This document shows positions 20,432-28,165 of a DNA stretch of 64,000 bases, in pieces; position 1 is the first letter of the stretch, and each line of letters starts with the position of its first letter. The stretch is from Perlucidibaca aquatica. Lineage in GTDB: Bacteria; Pseudomonadota; Gammaproteobacteria; Pseudomonadales; Moraxellaceae. The stretch spans positions 372,001-436,000 of the forward strand of contig NZ_LZDB01000001.1 of assembly GCF_001676655.1 (NCBI RefSeq). The letters are read 5' to 3'. The notes below the pieces were generated by a model. It was not told the DNA's origin. It made no database searches and saw only the letters and a list, made by a program, of their open reading frames with translations. Position numbers and translations under genes: made by a program.

Positions 20432-21192
20432 GTGATCAAACTCAGCATTTCAACCCGGTATCGCTAAGCCCCAACCCGCTGCAACTCATTCACCGCGATG
20501 ACCACCTGCTGGCGGTACACAAACCCGCTGGCTTGCTCGTGCATCGCAGCCCCATAGACCGTCACGAAACCGAGTTTGCCTTGCAATATGCGCGCGAGCT
20601 CAATGACGGCGAGCATGTCTATCCGGTGCATCGCTTGGATCGACCCACTTCAGGTCTGCTGCTATTTGCTCGTGACCCCGAGACGGCCAGCGCTTTAGGG
20701 CAGGCGCTAATGGCGGGTGACATGGCCAAGACCTATGTGGCCGTGGTGCGGGGCTGGACGCCTGAGGGCGGTGTGATTGATGCGCCCTTGCGCGACAAAT
20801 CGATGGATAAGCGCGATACCCGAGAGCAGCTAATGCGCGAGGCCGTGACGCATTTTCGGCGCATGGCCATCACCGAGATTGCGGTGGCGATTGAGGGCTA
20901 TGCCAGCAGTCGTTACAGCGTCGTGGAGTTGAAACCGGAGACGGGCCGTCAGCATCAGCTGCGCCGGCACCTGCAGCACATTAGCCATCCCATCATTGGC
21001 GATACCAATTATGGCCGCACGCGGCATAACCACTATTTTGCGCAGCGATTTGGTGCCAGTCGGCTCATGTTGGCGGCCACGGCACTGAGCTTTCGGCATC
21101 CGGCCACGGGTCAGGCGATGACACTGACCGCGCCGCTAGAGCCTAGCTTTCAGCAGGTACTAGAGATTTTCGAGCCGGGCGCGGGTGTTTAG
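20428..21192 (+). CDS. truC: RluA-family pseudouridine synthase, TruC-like
   Basis: Pseudouridine synthase of 254 residues without an S4 domain. The catalytic motif HRLDRPTSGLLLF near residue 73 carries the essential Asp; KPAGLLVHRS near 31 and ETGRQHQLRRHL near 171 are also conserved. Length and the RPTSG variant fit TruC, which modifies U65 of tRNAs, better than RluA/C/D. It is coupled to the upstream membrane protein by ATGA and overlaps the convergent GGDEF-EAL gene by 4 bases at the stop. Confidence 0.85.
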   Translation: MSDQTQHFNPVSLSPNPLQLIHRDDHLLAVHKPAGLLVHRSPIDRHETEFALQYARELNDGEHVYPVHRLDRPTSGLLLFARDPETASALGQALMAGDMAKTYVAVVRGWTPEGGVIDAPLRDKSMDKRDTREQLMREAVTHFRRMAITEIAVAIEGYASSRYSVVELKPETGRQHQLRRHLQHISHPIIGDTNYGRTRHNHYFAQRFGASRLMLAATALSFRHPATGQAMTLTAPLEPSFQQVLEIFEPGAGV

Positions 21193-23771
21193 ATTGCGCG
21201 CTGCCTTTCCTGTTGAGTAACCAGCAACGCTTCCATGGCCTCGGCGGATACGGGTCGGCTGATGTAATAGCCTTGCACATAGTCGCAGCGTTCGCGGATT
21301 AAGAAATCGAGGTGGCAGGGCGTTTCCACCCCTTCCGCGACCACGGTCATGCCCAGCTCATGCGCCATGGTAATGATGGCGCGCACGATGGCGCCATCTT
21401 CGGTGCTTTGCCCAACTTCACGAATAAACGATTGATCGACTTTCAGGGTATTCAGGGGAAATTTTCGCAGTTGGCTGAGGGACGAATAGCCGGTGCCAAA
21501 ATCATCCAGCGCAATGGCAATGCCGCGCTCACGGACTTTCGCCAAGATGCTGGCAGCCATATCGGGATCGTCCATCAGCGAGGTTTCGGTCAGCTCAATT
21601 TCCAGTTGCTCAGCGGGTAGCCCGCTTTCTGCCAGGGCGTTATTGAGCGTTAGCATTAAATCGCCTTTGTGCAGCTGTTGCGGCGGAATATTCACGGCGA
21701 CCGTGAGCTCGCCAAGACCGGCGCGTGACCAGGCCAAGACCTGCTCGCACGCTTGTTGCAACACACGCTCGGTAATCACGGAAATCAGCCCGGTGTCTTC
21801 CGCCAGTGGAATAAAGTCGCCGGGATAGAGCAGGCCCAGGGTGGGGTGCTGCCAGCGTACCAGCGCTTCCATGCCCACAATGCGCTTGCTCATGAGCGAC
21901 ACTTTGGGCTGGTAGTGAACCAAAAATTCATCGCGGAAAATGGCTTTGCGTAGGCTGTTCTCGAGGTTCAATTGCTCGATGGTGGCGCTGCGTAAATCGG
22001 GAGAATAGGTGCGCCACTGGTTGCCGCCCAAGCGCTTGGCTTGCTGCATGGCGAGGTCGGCGTGATTGACCAAAATGGCGAGTTCGCGGCCATGTTCAGG
22101 GAACAGGCTGATGCCCAGCGACGCGCCCAAGAGCAGCTCGTGGTCCGCCACGCGGAAGGGCAGGCGCAGCTGCGCGATGATGTCTTCGCAGAGTTTGTCG
22201 AGTTCGTCGTTGTTTTTAAGCTCGGTGAAGATGAGCGCAAATTCGTCGCCGCCTAAGCGCGCCAAGGTATCTAAACGTGTGCCCATTTCCAGCAAGCGCC
22301 GACCGGTTTCGCGCAAAATGGCGTCGCCCACTTCAAAGCCTAGGCTTTCATTGACCTGCCGGAAGCGATCCAGGTTCAGGTAGATCAGCGCCAAGCGTTG
22401 GTCGTTTTCGCGGGCGCGGGTCATCGCCGCATGCAGGCGATTACGCAGCTGGCGGCGATTGGCCAGCTGCGTGAGGCGGTCGTGGTTGGCCAAGTAGTCG
22501 AGTTTTTTCTGCGTCTCTTCGGCTTCACGTTCGCGGGTGATGTCGCGACGAATGCCGAGCATACGCAGCGGTTTGCCTTGGGCATCCCAAAGCACCACAC
22601 GGCCTTTGTCTTCCACCCAGACCCAATGCCCGCGCTGATGCTTGAGCCGGTATTTGGCTTCGTAGCGCGGCGAGCGGCGGCGCAAGTGACGAACAATATT
22701 GCGCTTCACCAGTCGCAGGTCTTCGGGATGCACGCGCTCTTGAACTTGTGTGAGCAGATCGTCGCAGCCGCCGTCGGTACAACCCAGCAAGGGCTCAAGG
22801 TTGGTGTGTTTGAGCGTGCCGTCTGGAATAGACCAGTCCCACAGCGCAATACCGGACGCTTCAATGGCCAGCGTGAGGCCTTCCTGACTTTCTTTTAAGG
22901 CTTCGGTACGTTGCAGTACGCGGACTTCCAGTTGGTTATTGAGCTGATGCAATTGCTGCTCGGCCAAGGTTCGCGTTTTCACCTCGATGGCCAGCTGCTG
23001 GTTTGAGGTCAGGGTGTCGTACTGCGTGTCGCGCAGATGCTGAATCAGTTTTTCATTGTCGATACGCAGGCGCAGGCTGCCCAGCACCATGCGGTTCAGG
23101 TAACGCGCGCTGAGAATGAGAAAGCCCCACCAAATGGCACCGATGGTGGCCACGGTGAGATTGGTGGAGCTGGGGTGCATGATTAAATGCAGCAAAGACG
23201 GCGTAAAGGTAATGAATGTGAAGGCAATAAACGCCCGCAAGTAACCCGCATAGGCGGTGAGGGCAGCAATGCCCTGAGCGGCCAAGAGAGCCGCCAATAA
23301 CACCTGACGATTGGCTACATCCGAAAGAAAGTCGCTGCTGGGAAAAATACGCGGATTGAAATCAATGATCGCGAAGACCCAAAAGGCTGCGGTGAAGACG
23401 GCGGTGGCCGTAATAATGATGCCGAGGGTGTTGAGATTTTGAGAAACGCGCCGGCCGTACCACCAAACCAAGCCGCCTCGGAACATCAGAAAGATGAGAA
23501 AACTAGACGCCCAGATCAGGATCTTGGTGTTGCTGGCGTAGGGCCAATCCCAAAAAAGCCAAGTGGCAGCCAACACAGACAGCGCGGTAATGACCAGAAA
23601 GCGCGGTAGCTGCTGTTGCACCTGACGCAGCTGAATGTTTTTTAACTCACGCAGTTGCTGGGCTTCACGAGCGGCCACGCGCTCGCGTTCCTGCACGCTC
23701 ATGAGTTCGGCGGCAAGGCTAGCGTTGGTGTGTTGTGTTGACGACGACGCGGTGTTGGCCGGTTCTGTCAT
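21189..23771 (-). CDS. Membrane GGDEF-EAL cyclic-di-GMP protein with PAS domain
   Basis: Protein of 860 residues. Order: N-terminal coiled region, about six membrane helices (55-240), a coiled coil (245-305), a PAS/PAC domain (305-420), GGDEF domain (about 430-590; ARLGGDEF) and EAL domain (about 605-850). All EAL catalytic motifs are present: EALVRW, ELTETSL, DDFGTGYSS, KVDQSF, AEGVET, QGYYISRP, so phosphodiesterase activity is likely. In the GGDEF domain the first metal-binding Asp of the usual DxDxFK is Asn (NLDRFR) and the RxxD inhibitory site is missing Arg. Start at ATG 23771 after GAGGGAAA rather than the TTG at 23786. Confidence 0.9.
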   Translation of the reverse strand: MTEPANTASSSTQHTNASLAAELMSVQERERVAAREAQQLRELKNIQLRQVQQQLPRFLVITALSVLAATWLFWDWPYASNTKILIWASSFLIFLMFRGGLVWWYGRRVSQNLNTLGIIITATAVFTAAFWVFAIIDFNPRIFPSSDFLSDVANRQVLLAALLAAQGIAALTAYAGYLRAFIAFTFITFTPSLLHLIMHPSSTNLTVATIGAIWWGFLILSARYLNRMVLGSLRLRIDNEKLIQHLRDTQYDTLTSNQQLAIEVKTRTLAEQQLHQLNNQLEVRVLQRTEALKESQEGLTLAIEASGIALWDWSIPDGTLKHTNLEPLLGCTDGGCDDLLTQVQERVHPEDLRLVKRNIVRHLRRRSPRYEAKYRLKHQRGHWVWVEDKGRVVLWDAQGKPLRMLGIRRDITREREAEETQKKLDYLANHDRLTQLANRRQLRNRLHAAMTRARENDQRLALIYLNLDRFRQVNESLGFEVGDAILRETGRRLLEMGTRLDTLARLGGDEFALIFTELKNNDELDKLCEDIIAQLRLPFRVADHELLLGASLGISLFPEHGRELAILVNHADLAMQQAKRLGGNQWRTYSPDLRSATIEQLNLENSLRKAIFRDEFLVHYQPKVSLMSKRIVGMEALVRWQHPTLGLLYPGDFIPLAEDTGLISVITERVLQQACEQVLAWSRAGLGELTVAVNIPPQQLHKGDLMLTLNNALAESGLPAEQLEIELTETSLMDDPDMAASILAKVRERGIAIALDDFGTGYSSLSQLRKFPLNTLKVDQSFIREVGQSTEDGAIVRAIITMAHELGMTVVAEGVETPCHLDFLIRERCDYVQGYYISRPVSAEAMEALLVTQQERQRAI

Positions 23772-23889
23772 GCCGCTTTCCCTCAAACAGCAGCGGGTGT
23801 CCTCCCCGCTGTCTGTAACTAGGCGCTTACCATAACATTTGACGGGCTAAGCGAAAACGCCTGAGTGTCCGTGGTCTACAATAGCGCGC

Positions 23890-26091
23890 ATGAACGACTC
23901 TGAATTACTCCGAGGGCTGAACGCAGCCCAACACGATGCCGTCACCTGTGACAGCCAACATCTCTTGGTACTGGCCGGCGCTGGTTCGGGCAAAACACGC
24001 GTATTGACCTCGCGTATCACGCATTTCTGCCAGAGCTTTGGCATCTCGCCGTTTGCGGTGATGGCGGTGACGTTTACCAACAAGGCCGCGCATGAGATGC
24101 GTGCGCGCTTAGAGCAGCAGCTCGGCATTGCCACGCAGCCCCTGTGGATCGGCACCTTTCACGGCCTAGCGCATCGCTTTCTGCGCGCCCACTTTAAGGA
24201 AGCCGGGCTGCCGCAAACCTTTCAAATTTTAGATAGCGATGACCAGCAACGCGTCATTAAGCGAGTCTTGAAAGATTTGCAGCTCGATGAGGAAAAGTGG
24301 CCGGCACGGCAGGCGGCGAGCTTCATTAATGGCAATAAAGAAGAGGGTCGCCGACCGCACCATATTCAACACAACGGCGACTTATTTACCGGCACACAAC
24401 TGCGCATTTATGCGGCCTACGAAGAGATTTGTCAGCGTAGCGGCATGATTGATTTTGCCGAAATTCTGCTGCGCAGCCATGAGCTATGGCTGAACCATCC
24501 GGAGTTGCTCAAGCATTATCAAATGCGCTTCCGCATGATCCTGGTCGATGAGTTCCAAGACACCAACAAAATCCAGTACGCCTGGCTGCGCATGCTGGCG
24601 GGCGAGCACGGCATGCTCACCGCGGTGGGCGATGACGACCAAAGTATTTACGGCTGGCGTGGTGCCTGCATTGAGAATATCCGCACCTTCCAGCGTGACT
24701 ACGCCGATGCTGAGCTGATTCGTCTCGAACAAAATTACCGCTCCACCTCGGCCATTTTGCAGGCCGCCAACGCGGTCATCGCCAATAATGGCGATCGCCT
24801 GGGTAAGAACCTGTGGACCGAGCGTCCGAACGGCGACCCCATCCGGGTCTATGCCGCCTTCAATGATCTTGATGAGGCGCACTACATTGCGCGCACCCTC
24901 GATGATCGTTTCCGCGCCGGCACGGCACGCCGCGACATGGCCATTCTGTATCGGTCCAACGCCCAATCGCGTGTGCTCGAAGAAGCGCTACTGCGGGCGC
25001 AGATTCCCTATCGCATCTATGGCGGCTTGCGCTTCTTTGAGCGCGCCGAAATTAAAAATGCCGTGGGCTATTTGCGTCTGCTGCAACAGCGTGATGACGA
25101 CACGGCCTTTGAGCGCGTTGTGAATACGCCAACACGCGGCATTGGCGATAAGACCTTGGAGCTGCTCCGCCAAGTCACGCGTGAGGAAAAAATTAGCCTG
25201 TGGGCAGCGGCCGAAGCCGTGCTCAAAGGCAAGCTCCTGCCCACGCTAGCCAGCAGCAAGCTCGCGGCCTTCTTGCAGCTCATTGAAACCCTGGATGCGA
25301 CCACGCGTGACGTTCCGCTCGGTGAGTTGATTGAAGCGGTCATCGAGCAGAGTGGATTGGTTCTGCATCACCAAAAAGAGAAAGGCGAAAAAGGTCAGGC
25401 GCGGGTAGAAAACTTGCGCGAATTGATCTCGGCTGCGCGTGAGTTCGAGGTAGAGGACGATGAGGCGCCGTCTGCCCTTGCCGCTTTTCTCGACCATGCC
25501 GCGCTGGAGGCGGGCGAGCAGCAGGCCGGTGAATTCGAGGATGCCGTGCAGCTGATGACACTGCATGCCGCCAAAGGCCTGGAGTTCCCCATCGTGTTTC
25601 TGGCGGGCTTCGAGGAAGGTCTGTTTCCGCACGAAATGGCGCTGAAAGACGGCAATCTCGAAGAGGAGCGCCGACTTTGCTACGTCGGCATCACCCGCGC
25701 CATGCGTGAGCTCTACATCACCTACGCCGAAGTACGCCGGCTTTACGGCAGCGAAAACCATCATGTGCCTTCGCGCTTCCTGCGCGAAATGCCGGAGACT
25801 CTGCTAGAGCCGGTACGTGTGAAATCCGCGCCAACGGCGATGAGCTATCGCGGCGGTAGTAGCGTGCCCAACAGCGCCTTGCCCGCCAACCTCAAACAAA
25901 GCTCCTTGGGTGGCGATGCGACAGGTGATGGCAGTTGGAGCTTGGGTCAGCGCGTGGCGCATCCGCGTTTTGGTGAGGGCGTGATTTTGGCGTTTGAAGG
26001 CAATGGCCCGAATGCGCGCATCCAGGTCAATTTTGCTGATCTGGGCAGTAAGTGGTTAGTCGCCCAGTACGCACGCTTAACGCGAGTTTAA
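23890..26091 (+). CDS. uvrD: DNA helicase II UvrD
   Basis: Superfamily 1A 3'-5' helicase, 733 residues, acting in nucleotide excision and mismatch repair. Motifs in order: I LAGAGSGKTRV (about 30), Ia AVTFTNKAA, II VDEFQDTN (about 220), III GDDDQSIYGWRGA, IV LEQNYRST, V TLHAAKGLEF (about 558) and VI VGITRAMREL. The C-terminal tail ends in the conserved RFGEGVI/Tudor-like region. It is divergent from the GGDEF-EAL gene (118-base shared promoter region) and overlaps the thioesterase gene end by 4 bases. Confidence 0.97.
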   Translation: MNDSELLRGLNAAQHDAVTCDSQHLLVLAGAGSGKTRVLTSRITHFCQSFGISPFAVMAVTFTNKAAHEMRARLEQQLGIATQPLWIGTFHGLAHRFLRAHFKEAGLPQTFQILDSDDQQRVIKRVLKDLQLDEEKWPARQAASFINGNKEEGRRPHHIQHNGDLFTGTQLRIYAAYEEICQRSGMIDFAEILLRSHELWLNHPELLKHYQMRFRMILVDEFQDTNKIQYAWLRMLAGEHGMLTAVGDDDQSIYGWRGACIENIRTFQRDYADAELIRLEQNYRSTSAILQAANAVIANNGDRLGKNLWTERPNGDPIRVYAAFNDLDEAHYIARTLDDRFRAGTARRDMAILYRSNAQSRVLEEALLRAQIPYRIYGGLRFFERAEIKNAVGYLRLLQQRDDDTAFERVVNTPTRGIGDKTLELLRQVTREEKISLWAAAEAVLKGKLLPTLASSKLAAFLQLIETLDATTRDVPLGELIEAVIEQSGLVLHHQKEKGEKGQARVENLRELISAAREFEVEDDEAPSALAAFLDHAALEAGEQQAGEFEDAVQLMTLHAAKGLEFPIVFLAGFEEGLFPHEMALKDGNLEEERRLCYVGITRAMRELYITYAEVRRLYGSENHHVPSRFLREMPETLLEPVRVKSAPTAMSYRGGSSVPNSALPANLKQSSLGGDATGDGSWSLGQRVAHPRFGEGVILAFEGNGPNARIQVNFADLGSKWLVAQYARLTRV

Positions 26092-26507
26092 GCGCCTGCG
26101 TTGGGCAGTAGCCGGGTGCGACCTTGGGCATCCAGTGCCACAAAGGTGAAGCGACCCTCGGTCAGTTTCACCGGGCACTGGCCATTGAGCGAATTGATCC
26201 ATGCTTCTACGTGGACTTTTAACGAGGAGCGCCCAACGCTTTCGAGTTGCGTATAAAAGCCAATCACGTCGCCTACTTTTACCGATCGTAAAAACACCAT
26301 GCTGTCGATGGCGACCGTTGCCGTTCGACCCTCTGCACGAGCCGATGCGGCCATTTCGCCAGCAATATCCATATTGGCGACAAGCCAGCCGCCGTAGATA
26401 TCCCCCGAGGCATTGGTGTGGCTGGGCATTGCCACCAGCTGCAGGGTGAGTTGACCTATAGGGCCGGTGATGGCGTTTTCCGTAGGTTCTTGTTCTTGTT
26501 GATTCAT
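26088..26507 (-). CDS. Acyl-CoA thioesterase, YciA-like hotdog fold
   Basis: Protein of 139 residues of the YciA/BACH hotdog family that hydrolyses acyl-CoA. The signature PSHTNASGDIYGGWLVANMD near residues 28-48 carries the catalytic Asp, and VGDVIGFYTQLESVGRSSLKV forms the typical strand pair. Cytosolic. It is monocistronic on the minus strand, convergent with uvrD. Confidence 0.88.
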   Translation of the reverse strand: MNQQEQEPTENAITGPIGQLTLQLVAMPSHTNASGDIYGGWLVANMDIAGEMAASARAEGRTATVAIDSMVFLRSVKVGDVIGFYTQLESVGRSSLKVHVEAWINSLNGQCPVKLTEGRFTFVALDAQGRTRLLPNAGA

Positions 26508-26571
26508 GCGGACATCCCAGTCTTATTATTTAGAAATCCTAGCGCATAAAGGGATGGCGCGAATATAAGGC

Positions 26572-26598
26572 AAAAAAACAAAACGGCCTTGCGGCCGT
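26572..26598 (-). terminator. Rho-independent terminator after the small exported protein
   Basis: Minus-strand hairpin ACGGCC/GGCCGT (26583-26598) with a 4-base loop, followed on the minus strand by TTTTGTTTTTTT. It lies 25 bases after the stop of the 87-residue gene. Confidence 0.82.
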
Positions 26599-26622
26599 CT
26601 GGTTCAACATAAAAGCGACGAA

Positions 26623-26886
26623 TTACTTGGCGGACAAGTAAGCCTCAATGACCTCTTGGCTGTGACTGCGAACCGTCATGCCTTCGGGGCCTTCGCCAAT
26701 GCGTGAAACCGATACAGCAGGCTCGCCTTGGGCTTTGAAAGCAGCGAGTTCAGGGGAGTTGGCCTGAAATACCCAGAGGCGGCCATTTTCAACATGGGCC
26801 TCAAAGCCGGCTTTATTGAAGTCTGTGTTGGCGAACGCAGCGCTGCTGATGGCCAATAAAGTGGTTAATGCTAGGCGACGAATCAT
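26623..26886 (-). CDS. Small exported protein of unknown function
   Basis: Protein of 87 residues with a clear Sec signal peptide (RRLALTTLLAISSAAFA, cleavage near residue 19) and a mature part of about 68 residues, rich in charged and polar residues, without cysteines or known motifs. It has a ribosome site (AGGTTG) and a strong terminator, so it is probably a real single-gene unit. It diverges from pstS; whether it shares the Pho-regulated control region is not known. Confidence 0.68.
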   Translation of the reverse strand: MIRRLALTTLLAISSAAFANTDFNKAGFEAHVENGRLWVFQANSPELAAFKAQGEPAVSVSRIGEGPEGMTVRSHSQEVIEAYLSAK

Positions 26887-26991
26887 CGTAAGGTTGCTCC
26901 ATATCAGTAGAAGAGTTGTGCAAACAGACAGGATTCTGCGAGAGAAATATGACGAAATGACGACAGCCGGTATCGCCTAGCGGTCAAGATA

Positions 26992-27009
26992 TTGTCATCT
27001 TATGTTCAC
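26992..27009 (+). promoter_or_regulatory. Predicted Pho box upstream of pstS
   Basis: TTGTCAT-CTTA-TGTTCAC: two 7-bp half sites with a 4-bp spacer, close to the PhoB consensus CTGTCAT-4-CTGTCAT. It is 57 bases before the pstS start, and phoB/phoR are encoded 7 kb away in the same window, so phosphate-starvation control of the pst operon is likely. Confidence 0.68.
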
Positions 27010-27066
27010 AATTCGCCGTCAAGATTTGCACCGTAGCGAATTAACCCCCTTGCGGAGTGAGTAAAA

Positions 27067-28023
27067 ATGAACGCGAAGACACTGATTGTTGCTATGGGCC
27101 TAGGCCTTTCCCTGTCGGCACAAGCCGCCGTGGACCCTAAACTGCCTGCTTACACGAAAACTTCTGGTGTGTCGGGTAACCTGACCAGCATTGGTTCGGA
27201 CACGCTGAACAACCTGATGACACTGTGGGCTGAAGATTTCAAAAAGATGTATCCCAACATCAATATTCAGATTCAAGGTGCCGGTTCTTCCACAGCGCCA
27301 CCCGCAATGACAGAGAGCACCGCTAACTTCGGCCCGATGTCGCGCATGATGAAAGGCAACGAAATTCAGGCCTTTGAAGCAGCTAAGGGCTACAAGCCAA
27401 CCGCCGTTCCGGTGGCTATCGACGCGCTGGCTGTTTATGTACACAAGGACAACCCCATCAAGTCCATGAGCATGCAGGAAGTGGATGCGGTGTTCTCCTC
27501 TACACGTAAGTGTGGCCTGAGCAAGTCCGTGAACAAGTGGGGCGACCTAGGTATGACGGGTGCTTGGGGCAGCCGAGACATGCAGATTTACGGTCGTAAC
27601 TCGGTGTCGGGTACTTACGGCTACTTCAAAGAAAATGCTCTGTGTAAAGGCGACTTCAAAACCAACGTTAACGAACAGCCAGGTTCTGCATCGGTTGTGC
27701 AGTCGGTTTCCGGCTCCATTAACGGCGTTGGCTACTCGGGTATCGGCTACAAGACGTCCGGCGTACGCGCTGTTCCGCTGCAGGGTAAAGACGGTGAGTT
27801 TTACGATGCAAGCGAGAAGAATGCACTTAGCGGTAACTACCCGCTGGCGCGTTACCTCTACGTATACGTCAACAAGGCGCCAAACAAGCCGCTGCCACCG
27901 CTGGAAGCTGAGTTCCTGAAGTCGGTGCTGTCGAAGCAGGGTCAAACCGTGGTTGAGAAGGACGGTTACATCCCGTTGCCAGCAAAGCAGGCTGAGAAAA
28001 TTCGTAAGATGTTAGGTTTGTAA
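27067..28023 (+). CDS. pstS: Phosphate ABC transporter substrate-binding protein PstS
   Basis: Periplasmic phosphate-binding protein of 318 residues with signal peptide ([15 protein letters not shown]). Phosphate-contacting segments are visible: [10 protein letters not shown] near 40, GAGSSTAPP near 77 and [12 protein letters not shown] near 180. It is the longer PstS type found in Pseudomonas and relatives. First gene of the pst operon, behind the Pho box, followed by a strong hairpin before pstC. Confidence 0.95.
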   Translation: MNAKTLIVAMGLGLSLSAQAAVDPKLPAYTKTSGVSGNLTSIGSDTLNNLMTLWAEDFKKMYPNINIQIQGAGSSTAPPAMTESTANFGPMSRMMKGNEIQAFEAAKGYKPTAVPVAIDALAVYVHKDNPIKSMSMQEVDAVFSSTRKCGLSKSVNKWGDLGMTGAWGSRDMQIYGRNSVSGTYGYFKENALCKGDFKTNVNEQPGSASVVQSVSGSINGVGYSGIGYKTSGVRAVPLQGKDGEFYDASEKNALSGNYPLARYLYVYVNKAPNKPLPPLEAEFLKSVLSKQGQTVVEKDGYIPLPAKQAEKIRKMLGL

Positions 28024-28054
28024 TCGACGAATTTTCAACCGGTTAATGTGTGGT

Positions 28055-28087
28055 AAAACAAAAGGGGGCATTGCCCCCGTTTGTTTT
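28055..28087 (+). terminator. Intercistronic terminator/attenuator between pstS and pstC
   Basis: Hairpin with GGGGGC/GCCCCC core and an outer A/T arm pairing (28055-28062 with 28080-28087), 3-base loop and a T-rich 3' side. It lies 32 bases after pstS and 79 before pstC. It probably lowers expression of the permease genes relative to the abundant binding protein or stabilises the pstS mRNA. Confidence 0.8.
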
Positions 28088-28165
28088 GAAGTGCAACTGT
28101 AACAATGGCGTCTTAAAATGCCGCCAACAAACGAAGTAGACCACCTCGTCTTATAGGGTTGCGTG

